Both the position numbers and the translations under genes were made by a program. DNA of 64,000 nucleotides from VBCK01 sp035511515 (lineage in GTDB: Bacteria > Pseudomonadota > Gammaproteobacteria > Burkholderiales > Burkholderiaceae_F): the NCBI GenBank assembly GCA_035511515.1, contig DATKFG010000092.1, forward strand, positions 1-64,000. Reading direction: 5' to 3'. Positions 35,668-45,115 of this stretch are shown piece after piece (positions within the stretch are counted from its first letter, which is position 1; each line of letters opens with the position of its first letter). The notes beneath the pieces were generated by a model that saw nothing but the letters and a program-made list of their open reading frames with translations, was not told where the DNA came from and did not search any database.

Positions 35668-36170
35668 TACAGCTCGTTCTTTCTCATCACTGCGAACGAT
35701 ACGTCGCTGAAGTTCGCGCGGGCACAGGTGACCATCACCTTGCGCAGCAGCCGGTACGGGATGCGCTTGTCACCCATGATCGTCACCGCCTTGTTCTGCG
35801 CCTCGTTCTCGCGCTTGACAACCTGGCGGCCGGCCTGAAGCTCGAGCTCCGCCTTCAGCGGCTCGATCACATCGGCTTCCACGTTCATGAAGTCCGCGAC
35901 CTGTGCGACCTTGTGCCCCTGCACCAGGATGTCGGTGTCGTTCACGACCACGACCACGGTGTCGCGCGGTCTTTTGTCGGTGGTCGACTCCGGCAGCCGC
36001 ACGGCCTTGCTGCTCGGCAGAATCTCGACGTCCATCGAGTTCGACAGCAGGAAGAAGATCAGGATCGTGAAGATGTCGATCAGCGAGACCAGGTTCAGGT
36101 CCACCAGCGACAGGTTGCGCATGCGCCGCTCGGCACGCTTCTCCAGCGGGCTGGGGTTCAGGTCGCTCAT
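35667..36170 (-). CDS. ExbD/TolR-family protein, with the conserved Asp
   Basis: 167 residues. Single membrane helix at about residues 26-46 (LVSLIDIFTILIFFLLSNS) with Asp32 in the proton-carrying position, then a periplasmic domain (VVVVVNDTDILVQG; KRIPYRLLRKVMVTC). ExbD/TolR proteins form the rotating or gating core within a TolQ/ExbB pentamer. It is the second of two adjacent ExbD genes, as with AglQ and AglS in Myxococcus. Its stop shares one base with the next start. Confidence 0.9.
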   Translation of the reverse strand: MSDLNPSPLEKRAERRMRNLSLVDLNLVSLIDIFTILIFFLLSNSMDVEILPSSKAVRLPESTTDKRPRDTVVVVVNDTDILVQGHKVAQVADFMNVEADVIEPLKAELELQAGRQVVKRENEAQNKAVTIMGDKRIPYRLLRKVMVTCARANFSDVSFAVMRKNEL

Positions 36171-36667
36171 GATCCGGCTCCGGTGGTGCGGATCGGCGCA
36201 TCGCCGATCGAGATGTCCGGAAAGAAGTCCGCAGTCACGACGTTGGCGCCCTGCGCCACGCGACCCTCGCGCACCGCGTCCATCACCTGCACCAGGACGT
36301 CGTATGGCGTGTCGGGCTCGGCCAGGATCGAGGCTTCCGTCTTGTCCGGGAAGCGTGTCTTCAGCTCTTCCATCAGCTGCGACAGGCCGCGGAAATCATG
36401 TCCGGCCGCCGTCTTTGGAATGTCCATGATCTTGCCGCCGATCCGGTCCTGGACCACCAGCGCTTCGGGGCGGATCACCACCTCCAGCTGCAGGTCGCCC
36501 TTCAGGTTGCCGAAGCTGGTCGACTGGGCCGGCAGCGTCAGGTTCAGCACGGCCAGCCGCGAAAACACCGCGGTCGACAACAGGAAAGGCACCAGCACCA
36601 CGATCAGGTTGATGAACGCGGTGACGTCGAGCCCTACCGGCCGCTTGTGCAGGCGTCGGACAGGCAT
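36167..36667 (-). CDS. ExbD/TolR-family protein with Asn in place of the conserved Asp
   Basis: 166 residues. The membrane helix is at about 15-37 (TAFINLIVVLVPFLLSTAVF), followed by the usual beta segment (RLAVLNLTLPAQS) and a periplasmic domain. Aligned by eye with ExbD (PLIDVMLVLLIFFM), the proton-carrying Asp position is Asn20 (codon AAC). Asp14 lies nearby at the membrane edge and might substitute. The start ATG is 36667, 2 bases after the TolQ-like gene; the stop overlaps the next ExbD gene by 4 bases. Confidence 0.87.
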   Translation of the reverse strand: MPVRRLHKRPVGLDVTAFINLIVVLVPFLLSTAVFSRLAVLNLTLPAQSTSFGNLKGDLQLEVVIRPEALVVQDRIGGKIMDIPKTAAGHDFRGLSQLMEELKTRFPDKTEASILAEPDTPYDVLVQVMDAVREGRVAQGANVVTADFFPDISIGDAPIRTTGAGS

Positions 36668-36669
36668 GG

Positions 36670-37323
36670 CTAGTGCGCCTCCTTGGCCTCGTGAGTGTGG
36701 CGCTGAGCCAGGTTCAGGAAGCTGATCTTGGCCGCCTCCAGGCTGTCGACGATCTCGCTGGCGCGCGCGCTCAGGAACGAGTGGATCAGCAGGAACGGGA
36801 TCGCGACGGCCAGCGCGAAGGCGGTGTTGTTCATCGCGATCGAAATGCTGGCCGACAGCATCTCGGCCTTTTCCGCCGGGTTGACCTGGGCGACCGCCGT
36901 GAACGCGTGGATCAGGCCCGTGATCGTTCCCAGCAGGCCGACCAGCGTGATCACGTTGGCGAAGGTGGCTATGTAGTGGGTGCGCTTTTCGAGCGAAGGC
37001 ACGATTTCCATCATGCCTTCCTCCATCGCCGCGTCGATGTCTTCGCGACGGCGCGCGCTCTGCAGGCGATTCAGCCCGTTGTGCACGATCTTGCCGATCG
37101 CGGTGTCGGACTTGGCGGTGACGCCTGCCACCTGCTGGAACTTGCCGCCCTGAAGCATCGGCAGGATGCGATCCCACATCCGGCGGTTCTCGGCGCGCGC
37201 GCGATTCAGAACGATGAACCGCTCAATCGCGATGGACAATCCCGACGCCATGATCAACAGGCTCGGGTATATGAAAAAGCCGCAGTCCTGGAAGAACTTG
37301 ACGGTTGCATCGAACGTACTCAT
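36670..37323 (-). CDS. MotA/TolQ/ExbB proton-channel protein
   Basis: 217 residues with three membrane helices: about 14-35 (FIYPSLLIMASGLSIAIERF), about 117-140 (ANVITLVGLLGTITGLIHAF) and about 160-182 (NTAFALAVAIPFLLIHSFL). The GLLGTITGLI motif is diagnostic. It forms the inner-membrane stator with the two ExbD proteins and turns proton flow into motion of the AgmX-like protein. It corresponds in type to AglR of Myxococcus. ATG at 37323 is preferred to a longer frame opening at 37392 because the family starts there. Confidence 0.92.
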   Translation of the reverse strand: MSTFDATVKFFQDCGFFIYPSLLIMASGLSIAIERFIVLNRARAENRRMWDRILPMLQGGKFQQVAGVTAKSDTAIGKIVHNGLNRLQSARRREDIDAAMEEGMMEIVPSLEKRTHYIATFANVITLVGLLGTITGLIHAFTAVAQVNPAEKAEMLSASISIAMNNTAFALAVAIPFLLIHSFLSARASEIVDSLEAAKISFLNLAQRHTHEAKEAH

Positions 37324-37369
37324 CGCCTGGTCTCCAATTGCGAATCTGGCTCGCTGTGAGAAAATCGAT

Positions 37370-37708
37370 TTACTTCGGGGACGGTACTGCAACCGCCGGA
37401 CTGGCCGATTGCGCCGGCTGGGCCGCCCCGCCGGGCTGCGTCAGCGCGTTGTAATGCACCTGGCGGCGAAACACGTCGCGATCGACCGGTGCCAGCGCCT
37501 CGTCCAGCACGCTCTCGGAAGGCACCCCGGAAAGATCCCCGGGAGCCGGCTTTTTCCACGGCACGATGTAAAGCACCTTCGGCAGCTCGCGGTTGCCGAT
37601 GATCTGGGTGCGATCGATCGTGGCCCGGTCGTCGGCCCGGCCGGCCGTGACATACAGCACCGCGGCGACAGCGATCGCCGTCCGCACAACGAACTGTGGC
37701 TGTTTCAT
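37370..37708 (-). CDS. Small secreted protein of unknown function
   Basis: 112 residues. Signal peptide at about 1-23 (TAIAVAAVLYVTAGRA). The mature part begins with RATIDRTQIIGNRELPKVLY, goes on IVPWKKPAPGDL, and ends in a Pro/Ala-rich tail. No family recognised. The start overlaps the stop of the TPR lipoprotein gene by 4 bases and it is followed 46 bases later by the TolQ-like gene, so it probably belongs to the machine. Confidence 0.7.
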   Translation of the reverse strand: MKQPQFVVRTAIAVAAVLYVTAGRADDRATIDRTQIIGNRELPKVLYIVPWKKPAPGDLSGVPSESVLDEALAPVDRDVFRRQVHYNALTQPGGAAQPAQSASPAVAVPSPK

Positions 37709-38364
37709 GGCTGCTCCTGGCGGCTCAACTTGCCGCCCTGCTGGCGATTTTTGATGTCGGCGACCCATTTGACCACCTTGTCATCGCCGCCCGGGGTCAG
37801 CGCGAGATACCGATCGTAGAGCTCGAGCGCCCGCTTGCTGTCCCAGAAATACAGGTCGAAAAGTATGCCCAAATTCAAATAAGGGGCCGCGTAGCTCGGA
37901 TCCAGATCAATGGCCTTCTCGTAGGCTCCACGCGCCTTCGCGAACTGTCCCTGCTGCCGGTAGGCGATGCCGAGCTGGTTCAGGAACACCGGCTGCTGCG
38001 GATTCAACTGCACGGCCTGCTCGAGCTCCGCCACCGCTTCGGTCTGCTTTCCGGTCTGCCGGTAGATGATTCCCAGATTCGCGTGAGGGCCGCCCAGTTC
38101 CGCGTTCGACCGGGTCAGCGCCATGAACCCGCGCGCGGCCTCCTCCGCCCGTCCCGCATTGAGCTGCTCGATCGCGTCGTCGAACTGCCGCTGAACGGCC
38201 GCAGTGATCCCGCTCGGCGTCTCCTTCTGCCTCTTTGCCGCGGCCCCGGACACCGGCGGTTGCTGCGGAGGCGGGGCCGGCTTGGGGGCCACGCTCGCGC
38301 AGCCGGCAACCCCCGCGCACAGCGCAGCCAGGCCGCCGCGTCGAATCCGGTCAGCGAATCGCAT
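37705..38364 (-). CDS. TPR-repeat lipoprotein
   Basis: 219 residues. Lipobox GVAGC (Cys near 22), then a Pro-rich stretch and four or five tetratricopeptide repeats (about 55-195; for example GGPHANLGIIYRQTGKQTEA and PVFLNQLGIAYRQQGQFAKA). It is probably anchored to the outer membrane on the periplasmic side as a protein-protein scaffold, the same type as GltE (AglT) in Myxococcus. The start overlaps the end of the 943-residue gene by 14 bases. Confidence 0.85.
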   Translation of the reverse strand: MRFADRIRRGGLAALCAGVAGCASVAPKPAPPPQQPPVSGAAAKRQKETPSGITAAVQRQFDDAIEQLNAGRAEEAARGFMALTRSNAELGGPHANLGIIYRQTGKQTEAVAELEQAVQLNPQQPVFLNQLGIAYRQQGQFAKARGAYEKAIDLDPSYAAPYLNLGILFDLYFWDSKRALELYDRYLALTPGGDDKVVKWVADIKNRQQGGKLSRQEQP

Positions 38365-41182
38365 CGATCGCCACCTCGCTGCGTTCGGTCTTGCCGTAGC
38401 GCACCGGCCGCAGCTCGCTCAGTGCTCCATAACTCTTCCTGACCCACTCGTCGTAGATGCCGTCGGCGCTGTGGTGCGCGTTCAGCTCGTGCAACGCGAT
38501 CGCCTTTTCCTCGAACGGATAGGCCTGCTCCTCCAGCAGCACGTCGTACTGCTCGAGTTCGTCCTTGGACAGCCCTTTGGGCCGCTGCGAAGCCAGCAGG
38601 GCCCGGCCGAAATCGTGATACAGCTCGGCAATCCGATAGGTCGACTGGGTCGCCACGTCGGCCACGCCATAGTCGGCGGCCACGCTGTAGGCCTTCAGCA
38701 CCTCCTCCAGTTTCGCCTTCTTCAGCTTCAGTTGCGCCTTCAGTGGCTCCACCAGAGCGACCTTGTGATACTCGTCGTACACCGGCGCGGCCAGGGCCAG
38801 TGCCGCCGTGGCGCCCAGGTAGCGCGTGCGGTCCGTGCGGGCGCTGCCGCCGCCCTGGTCGGCCTGCAGCAGGTCCTTCATCCAGGCGAGCTCGCGCGCA
38901 CCGTTGCCGTCCTGCCGCGCAATGCGCGACAGCCGATAGCGCGCCTCCACCGCGGCCTCCAGCGGCTGCGGGTTGAGCTCCACGTAGCGCTGGTAGGCCG
39001 CCGCGGCCGGCCCGCGCGCCCCGGCCTTCTCGTACAGCTCGGCGGCCTGCCACAACGCCCCGCGCGCCAGCTGCGGATCCTTCCGGGCGATCGAAATGCG
39101 CTCAAATTCGCCGGCCGCCAGCGCCCACTTGCCCTGTTCGGTGTACACGGCCGCCAGCTTGCCGCCGACTTCCTGCTGCAGCGGATTGTCGGGATAGCTC
39201 CGGCGGAAGTCCTCCAGCGTGTGGGCCGCCGCATCCCAGTCCTTCAGCGCGATCTGCGCCGCCGCCGCGTCGTACTCGGCGGTGGCTCGAACCGGCGACT
39301 GCGGCGCTGCCGTGCCGACGCGCTCGAAAAGCTGTACCGCCGCCTTCAGGTCGTTCTTGTCGCGCGCCTGCTCGGCCTGCTTGTAGATCGATGCGGCCAT
39401 CCGCTCGGTGAGCTCCTTGCGGGACGGGTCGCCGTCCGGGGTCACGGCCAGCACCTCGCCATAGGCCTGCTCCGCATGGTCGAACTCGCCCCGCTCGAAC
39501 GCGCTGTGCGCGATCACGGTCCAGGCGACGCGGCGCTGCGCCGGCGCCGCCGGGGGCTTGAGCGCCACCACCTGCTGCGCGACCGATTGCGCCCGGTCCA
39601 GGTCGTGCAGCCTATACAGCTTGTCGGCCGCGTCGGCGAGCACCGCGCTGGTGCGCGCATCGTCGGCAAAGGTGCGCGCAAAGCGCAGCGCGCTGTCGAT
39701 TCCGTCGAGCTGCATCTTTTTCAGCGGTTCGCCCGGCGCGGCTTTCTTCTCCAGCTCCGCATAGGCGAGCAGCGCCGCATATCCGGCGTCGGCGCTCTTG
39801 GCATGGTGCGAGTACTGGTAGGCGGTTTTTTCATATTCCGGCACCGCCTCCGCAAAGCGCTTGTCCTCGAACAACAGCTCGGCCAGCAGGAAGTTGTTCT
39901 GCGCCGCCTGCGGATCCGACGGGAACGATTCCAGGTAATCGCGGTACCAGTGCACCGCTTCCTGGTAGTCCTCGGTCTTCTTGCTCTTCTGGGCGCTGGC
40001 GTGATACTGAAGCGCCAACTCCGCCAGATCCACCTTCACGATCGGCTGCACGCGCTGCTCCCAGACCGCCGGGTTGGTCTGGCGGAACTGGCTGCGCGCG
40101 CCGTACTGCGCCACGTATTCCTTCTTGGCCGCCAGCGCCAGCGTCGCGAAGCCCGTCTTCTGGTAAATCTCGATCACGCGAGCCTGCAGCAGCGGAGCCT
40201 GCGGATGCAGCGGGTAGCGGTGCGCGAAGGCGCTGAACGTGTCGGATGCGTCCTTGAACCGCTGCTGCTTGATATACAGCTCGGCCAGCTGCTGGTAGAC
40301 ACGAAACTCGTATTGATGCCGCACCGGGGCGGTCATATAAGCGGGAATCGAATCGGCGCCCTGCAGGCTCTCCAGGCTCAGGCTGGTCACGCGGAACGTG
40401 TCATCGAGCAGCTCGCGGTCGCCGCGGCTCAGATCGGGGATGTCCTGCAGGCTCGCTTCGTCGTTGCGGCCGGCCAGTTTCAGATCCAGCACGCTGAAAA
40501 ACGACTTCAGCGCCTCGTCCACACGGCCCTGCTTGTAGATCGACCAGCCCTGCATGTACAGCGAACGCTCGTAATAGGGCGAGGACGGATCACCGTGCAA
40601 CACCGTCTCGTAGGCGATCTCGGCATGGTCGTAGTCGCGCATCGTGAACAGCGTCTCGCCGCGGCGGAACTGCGCCTCGTCGCGATAGCGCGTGTTCGGA
40701 TACTCCTTCACCAGCCGGTCCAGCGCCTTCAGCGCCGTCTCCATCTCGCCGGCCTGCTCGTAGGCACGCGCCATCTGGTAGAGCACCTTGTCGTTGCCCG
40801 GGTCCTTCGGGAAATTCTTCAGGTACTCCTGGTACAACTTGACCGCGGCGTGATAGTCGGTTTCGCCCCCCGACTGCGTAGCCGCAGCCCGCACGTCGGC
40901 CAGGTCCATCTCCAGGTCCCCGAGCCGGCGCATCGCCTCGGGCCGCTGCGGATCGGTCGGCGTCGACTTCAGGAACTCCTGATAGGCCGCAATCGTGCGC
41001 TCCTTGCTGCCTTCGACTTTCTGGTCCGGGACCACCTCGATCTGGCGGCTCTGCAGACTCTTCAATGTCACCGGCTCGGGCTTGGGCGGGCTGGCGCATG
41101 CGCACAACGCACCCGCAAGCAGCCACGGCAGCCAATTGGGCCGCCGCCTGCATTGCCCCAGTCGATGCGAACGAAGATTCAT
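38351..41182 (-). CDS. Large TPR-repeat lipoprotein
   Basis: 943 residues. N-terminal signal with a lipobox-like LCAC (WLLAGALCACASPP), then tetratricopeptide-type repeats through nearly the whole length (TIAAYQEFLKSTPTDPQRPE, AVKLYQEYLKNFPKDPGN, AIAYETVLHG and others). A cell-envelope scaffold; the size and position match the large TPR component (GltD/AgmU type) of Glt systems, but homology is not certain by eye. The frame overlaps the downstream TPR gene by 14 bases and the upstream one by 4, so these three genes are tightly coupled. Confidence 0.82.
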   Translation of the reverse strand: MNLRSHRLGQCRRRPNWLPWLLAGALCACASPPKPEPVTLKSLQSRQIEVVPDQKVEGSKERTIAAYQEFLKSTPTDPQRPEAMRRLGDLEMDLADVRAAATQSGGETDYHAAVKLYQEYLKNFPKDPGNDKVLYQMARAYEQAGEMETALKALDRLVKEYPNTRYRDEAQFRRGETLFTMRDYDHAEIAYETVLHGDPSSPYYERSLYMQGWSIYKQGRVDEALKSFFSVLDLKLAGRNDEASLQDIPDLSRGDRELLDDTFRVTSLSLESLQGADSIPAYMTAPVRHQYEFRVYQQLAELYIKQQRFKDASDTFSAFAHRYPLHPQAPLLQARVIEIYQKTGFATLALAAKKEYVAQYGARSQFRQTNPAVWEQRVQPIVKVDLAELALQYHASAQKSKKTEDYQEAVHWYRDYLESFPSDPQAAQNNFLLAELLFEDKRFAEAVPEYEKTAYQYSHHAKSADAGYAALLAYAELEKKAAPGEPLKKMQLDGIDSALRFARTFADDARTSAVLADAADKLYRLHDLDRAQSVAQQVVALKPPAAPAQRRVAWTVIAHSAFERGEFDHAEQAYGEVLAVTPDGDPSRKELTERMAASIYKQAEQARDKNDLKAAVQLFERVGTAAPQSPVRATAEYDAAAAQIALKDWDAAAHTLEDFRRSYPDNPLQQEVGGKLAAVYTEQGKWALAAGEFERISIARKDPQLARGALWQAAELYEKAGARGPAAAAYQRYVELNPQPLEAAVEARYRLSRIARQDGNGARELAWMKDLLQADQGGGSARTDRTRYLGATAALALAAPVYDEYHKVALVEPLKAQLKLKKAKLEEVLKAYSVAADYGVADVATQSTYRIAELYHDFGRALLASQRPKGLSKDELEQYDVLLEEQAYPFEEKAIALHELNAHHSADGIYDEWVRKSYGALSELRPVRYGKTERSEVAIDAIR

Positions 41183-43119
41183 GGCCCGTGCCCGGCTTCG
41201 CCCGGCGCAACGTCGGTCGCCTTTCCCACATTAGCGCGATCGTAGATCCGCGCCACCGCGAAGCGCGCCTGCGTGGCGTAGTTCGCCAGCCGGTCCTTCT
41301 GGCGCTGCAGCTCGGCTACCGCCAGCTCCTGGATGTACTGCTGCTGGTCGCGGACCAGTTCGGCGACGTGCGGCTGCAGCGAACGGATGCGCCAGTCGAG
41401 CTGAGCGATGCGCGCAGCGAACTGCTGGAAGTGTGCCGGCTCCTCGCGCTGCGCCTGTGCCAGCGCGGTATCGCGGTCACGCGCCTGACCCAGCTCCTCG
41501 TCCAGTTCCCTGAGGCGTTTCTTGGCCTGCCACAGGTGGTCCGGAAACTCCTGCGTCAGCCGCCAGGTGAGCGCACCGGCCACCCGGCGGTAGCGCTCGC
41601 GCTGAGCATCCAGCTGCGGGTCCTCGCCGGCCTGCTCCAGCGCTGCGCGCGCGCGCGCCAGGCGCTCGGCCAGCGCGCGCTCCATCGGGTCGGCCAGCGC
41701 GTACACGTTGGACTGCGCCTCGGCCCAGGTCAGCTCGCGCGTCAGGTCCATCCGGTGCTGCTCCAGCGCGTCCAGCCCGACGGCGCTGGCCCGCGCCCGG
41801 ACCCGGGGCAAGCGCTCGGCATAGGCCTGCGCCCGATTGGTCAACATGTCCCCGTAAATGCCCAGACTGTCCTGCCACCGCTGCAGATTCCTGGACAGGA
41901 ACAACAAGTCGCGGTAGTTCTTGAACGCCTCCTGGAAGTCGTGCTGTGCCAGCACCGGTGTCAGGTGCTCCGGGTGCGGCAGCGTGGGCAGCCGGTCGAT
42001 GCTCCAGAACCAGCCCATTTCTTCGCCCGGGTTGCGCTCCAGCAAGCCTTCGACCAGCTTGCCGGCGCGAATCGCGGCAATCGATTCATCCAGGCGCGCG
42101 CGCTCGCGCTCGAACACGCCGATCGCGTCGTTGTACAGCTCGAGCGATTGCGCATACGCCCCCAGCTCGCTCATCGCGTACGGCACCGCGAGCTTCGCTT
42201 CGAGCACAGCCGCATCCGCGGTGTCGCGCTTGGCCAGCTCGATCCACGGCACCAGAGCATCCTTCGGTTGCTTCAGCGATGCCGCCGCCCAGCCAAACCC
42301 CAGCAGCGCCTTGTTCGCCAGCATGCCGGACAGGCGAACCCGCTGCAGGTACGTGCGGGCGCGCTCCGGTTCACTGTTCTGCAGCGCGGTAAAACCGAGG
42401 GCGACGTTGGCCTTGTCGCGCAGGCTGAGCAGCTCTTCGTCTTCGGCCGGCGCCTGCCCGATCCGGTCCAGCAGTGCCGTGCCCTGATCGACCTCGCCGT
42501 TCTTGATCAGCGCAACGCCCAGGTTGTAGCGGATGTAGACGTCGGCGTCCGGGTCGTCGGCCAGCTTTTTCAGGGTGCGGGCCGCATCGGCGTAGTCGTG
42601 GCGCGCCATCAGCAAATTGGCTTGCAGCAGCGCACGGTCCTCTTCGAGCTGCGGCGGCAGGCTGTCGCCGACGTGGCTCAGCGCCTCCTCGGCCTGGCCG
42701 GGCAAGTCGCGCTGGTAGCGGATCTTGGCCAGGTAGTACCAGGCGCGGTCGCGTACATCGGGTTTGGCACCCTTCTGAATCAGCTGCGTGAAAATGTCCC
42801 CGGCTTCGCGATGCATGCCGTATGACAGGTACAGTCCTCCGCGCAGAAGCTCGGCTTCGTCGGCGTGATGGGTCAGACGCGCGAAGTGCTGCGACACCAT
42901 CAGGTCCGTGACCGACGTGAAGTAGCGCTGCTGGAAAAAGTAGAACAGGCTGTCGCCGTAGTAAGGGTCCTTGACCACATGGCGCGGCTGCTTCGCCAGC
43001 GCCGGCGCGCAGACCGCACAGGCAAGCGCGAGCGCCGCCAGGGCGGCGAATCGCAGGGGCCGGCTCGCCCTGCGAAGCCGGGCTACGCCCGGCGAAGCAG
43101 GGGGGTGAGGGGCCCACAT
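41179..43119 (-). CDS. Second large TPR-like periplasmic protein
   Basis: 646 residues from ATG at 43119. A signal peptide (about 19-40, FAALAALALACAVCAPALA) leads into a conserved-looking mature start (DPYYGDSLFYFFQQRYFTSV), TPR-like repeats in the first half (ADAARTLKKLADDPDADVYI) and a long helical coiled-coil end rich in Arg/Gln/Ala (about 480-630). ATG 43119 has AGGTGGAA upstream; a TTG at 43146 would overlap the previous stop. It is probably a periplasmic scaffold with the other TPR products. No named family recognised. Confidence 0.78.
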   Translation of the reverse strand: MWAPHPPASPGVARLRRASRPLRFAALAALALACAVCAPALAKQPRHVVKDPYYGDSLFYFFQQRYFTSVTDLMVSQHFARLTHHADEAELLRGGLYLSYGMHREAGDIFTQLIQKGAKPDVRDRAWYYLAKIRYQRDLPGQAEEALSHVGDSLPPQLEEDRALLQANLLMARHDYADAARTLKKLADDPDADVYIRYNLGVALIKNGEVDQGTALLDRIGQAPAEDEELLSLRDKANVALGFTALQNSEPERARTYLQRVRLSGMLANKALLGFGWAAASLKQPKDALVPWIELAKRDTADAAVLEAKLAVPYAMSELGAYAQSLELYNDAIGVFERERARLDESIAAIRAGKLVEGLLERNPGEEMGWFWSIDRLPTLPHPEHLTPVLAQHDFQEAFKNYRDLLFLSRNLQRWQDSLGIYGDMLTNRAQAYAERLPRVRARASAVGLDALEQHRMDLTRELTWAEAQSNVYALADPMERALAERLARARAALEQAGEDPQLDAQRERYRRVAGALTWRLTQEFPDHLWQAKKRLRELDEELGQARDRDTALAQAQREEPAHFQQFAARIAQLDWRIRSLQPHVAELVRDQQQYIQELAVAELQRQKDRLANYATQARFAVARIYDRANVGKATDVAPGEAGHGP

Positions 43120-43136
43120 GATCTTTTCCACCTGAC

Positions 43137-43886
43137 TTATTGCCAAACCTTGACGTCGAACTCCGGCTGCTGTTTCCCGGTGGAGTCCTTGATCCGCAAC
43201 TCGATGTACTTCGGGTCGGTTCCCTTGTCGAACTTCACGGTCGTGCCGCGCTTGTAGTCGCGCCGGTGCGGCCCGCCGCCGGTAAAGAACGCGACCAGTT
43301 CATGACTGCCGGCTTTCAGGTTACCCAGGTAGATGCGCTGCACGCCGCCCCGGTGCAGCGCCTGCACCTCGGAGGGCGTGTACAGGTAGGTGGCGACCTC
43401 CTTGTTATCCAGCTTCAGCTGCACCGAATCCAGGTCGAACAACTTGCCAACGTCCATCGAGACGAACACCGCCACCTGAGTGCTCGCCGGAAACAGCAGC
43501 TCCTCCTCCAGCACCATCAGATCGCGATTGAGCTGGATCACGTCGCTCTTGGTGTCCTGGATGCGGCCGTCCAGGTTGGAAAATTCGCTCGCGGGCGGCG
43601 GTGCCGGCGCCGAGGCCGCGGTTTCCGGAGCCGGTGCCGCAGGCGGCGCGGTTTCCGGCGCCGCCGGCGCGGGCACCGCAGCAGGCGACGCTACCGGTGC
43701 GGGCGTCGCAGCCGGCGCCGCCGCCGGGGCAGGCGTCATTGCGGGCGCCGCCACCGGCTCGTCGGCGGCGTACGCCGCGGCCATGCCGATGATGCATCCG
43801 ACCAGCAGCCGTGCAGTGGCAGCGATCCAGGCCGCGGACCTGCGCCCGCGCCGGGCCGATAGCACAAGAGGCAATCCGTTCATCAT
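43137..43886 (-). CDS. Secreted Ala/Pro-rich protein of unknown function
   Basis: 249 residues. An N-terminal membrane or signal segment (about 20-40, ATARLLVGCIIGMAAAYA) is followed by an Ala/Pro repeat linker (about 44-97), a short coiled coil (LDGRIQDTKSDVIQLNRDLM) and a beta-rich C-terminal domain (about 135-249; VAVFVSMDVGKLFDLDSVQL). The layout suggests a periplasmic protein that spans peptidoglycan. Two adjacent ATG codons are possible starts. It lies 17 bases before the TPR gene. No family recognised. Confidence 0.72.
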   Translation of the reverse strand: MMNGLPLVLSARRGRRSAAWIAATARLLVGCIIGMAAAYAADEPVAAPAMTPAPAAAPAATPAPVASPAAVPAPAAPETAPPAAPAPETAASAPAPPPASEFSNLDGRIQDTKSDVIQLNRDLMVLEEELLFPASTQVAVFVSMDVGKLFDLDSVQLKLDNKEVATYLYTPSEVQALHRGGVQRIYLGNLKAGSHELVAFFTGGGPHRRDYKRGTTVKFDKGTDPKYIELRIKDSTGKQQPEFDVKVWQ

Positions 43887-43909
43887 CGTTCCGAGCCTTC
43901 TGTTCTAAT

Positions 43910-45115
43910 CTAATACGTCGCCGACAGCTGAAGTTCCAGCACGCTCGCATTGAACGAATACAGCTTGCCGTTGCGAATGTCGGTGAAATCGCTGTACTGG
44001 AAGCGCAGCCACTGGTACGCCGCGTTGACCTTGACGTCGAAGCGCGATGCGTAGCGCCCAACCGAGTAGGACGTCTTCAAACCCGGCCCCGCATCCCAGA
44101 AGGTGCTGAGCTGGCGGTTGCGCGACATGTAGGTGCGTTCCGCCGTGAAATTGTCGCCGTAAAACAGCGCGTGATTCTGCTTGTAATACCGGAAATACGC
44201 GTCGACCAGCCAGCGCTCGCCGAGGTGCCGGCTATAGCCCAGTTCGGCAGTGTGGGCGCTGATGTCCCAGGTGTCCCAGAAGTATCGGTATTGGACACGC
44301 ACCGCGCCGCGCGATCCGATATCACCGACCACCCGCACCAGCGCCGCCCGGCCAGTGCGCGTACTCGGATCGCGCTCCGGTATGGCGGCGCCGAACAGGC
44401 GCGCAACCCGGTACGGGCTCTGCAGATATCCCTGGTCCGATACCGACTCCAGGTTCAGGCTCATCAACCAGCGCGGCGTCAGCACCTGCGTGGCCCCGAG
44501 CCGGTACTGCCAGTGGTTCGCCGATGCCGAGAATGTGGGCGAGCCGTGCTTGCCCACGGTGTCCCATCCCCGCGTGTACCCGATACTGACCGTCGTCATT
44601 CCGCCGAACACGTCCTGCGTTACGTCGACGCTCGTGCTGTCGGCCGTGTAATCCGGCTCCTTGCTGTGCGTGCCCGACAGGCTGATCGTCGCGTCGTGAT
44701 AAACATAGTCCAGACCGAGCCCGGCTTCCTTGCGCGTCTCATGATAGGGGCTGGCGGTGGTAACCACGTCGATGGAGGCGTTACTGACGATATCGACAAA
44801 ATAGGATCCGGTCAGCGAGACGCGATCGAACAGGCTCTTGCGGATCAGCACCGCCGGGCCGAGCGCGGTGACCCCGCCGCCGTCGTACAGGTGGAACATC
44901 GTGTCGGCCCGATCTTCGGGCAAGTCGGCACCCTTGGCGCCGGCAGCGGCCAGCACGCCGCCCACCAGACCGGCCAGCCGCGCTGCGTCCGCACATGCCG
45001 GCCGATCATCCGTTGCGAACAGTGCCCGGACGCAGCGCGCCGCGATCAGCAGCAGTCGGCGCGCGGCCGGGCTGCCAAGCGCCGCCAGCGCACGCCAGAG
45101 CCTAGTTGCAGCCAC
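43910..45115 (-). CDS. DUF3570-family outer-membrane protein
   Basis: About 401 residues. The core (about 85-401) has many alternating beta strands and ends VLELQLSATY, an outer-membrane barrel terminus. Blocks such as GSYFVDIVSNASIDVVTTAS and DYVYHDATISLSGTHS identify the DUF3570 family. The GTG start at 45115 is preferred to ATG at 45163 because GGGAGG precedes it at 6 bases and it overlaps the DUF4266 stop by only 14 bases. In other bacteria DUF3570 is found next to DUF4266, TlpA and ApbE genes, as here. Function unknown. Confidence 0.82.
   Translation of the reverse strand: MAATRLWRALAALGSPAARRLLLIAARCVRALFATDDRPACADAARLAGLVGGVLAAAGAKGADLPEDRADTMFHLYDGGGVTALGPAVLIRKSLFDRVSLTGSYFVDIVSNASIDVVTTASPYHETRKEAGLGLDYVYHDATISLSGTHSKEPDYTADSTSVDVTQDVFGGMTTVSIGYTRGWDTVGKHGSPTFSASANHWQYRLGATQVLTPRWLMSLNLESVSDQGYLQSPYRVARLFGAAIPERDPSTRTGRAALVRVVGDIGSRGAVRVQYRYFWDTWDISAHTAELGYSRHLGERWLVDAYFRYYKQNHALFYGDNFTAERTYMSRNRQLSTFWDAGPGLKTSYSVGRYASRFDVKVNAAYQWLRFQYSDFTDIRNGKLYSFNASVLELQLSATY

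Noticed and set aside
38204..41245. 1013-codon open frame on the plus strand
   Set aside because: Shadow of the large TPR gene on the opposite strand; composition dominated by Arg, Leu, Gln and His and no recognisable motif.
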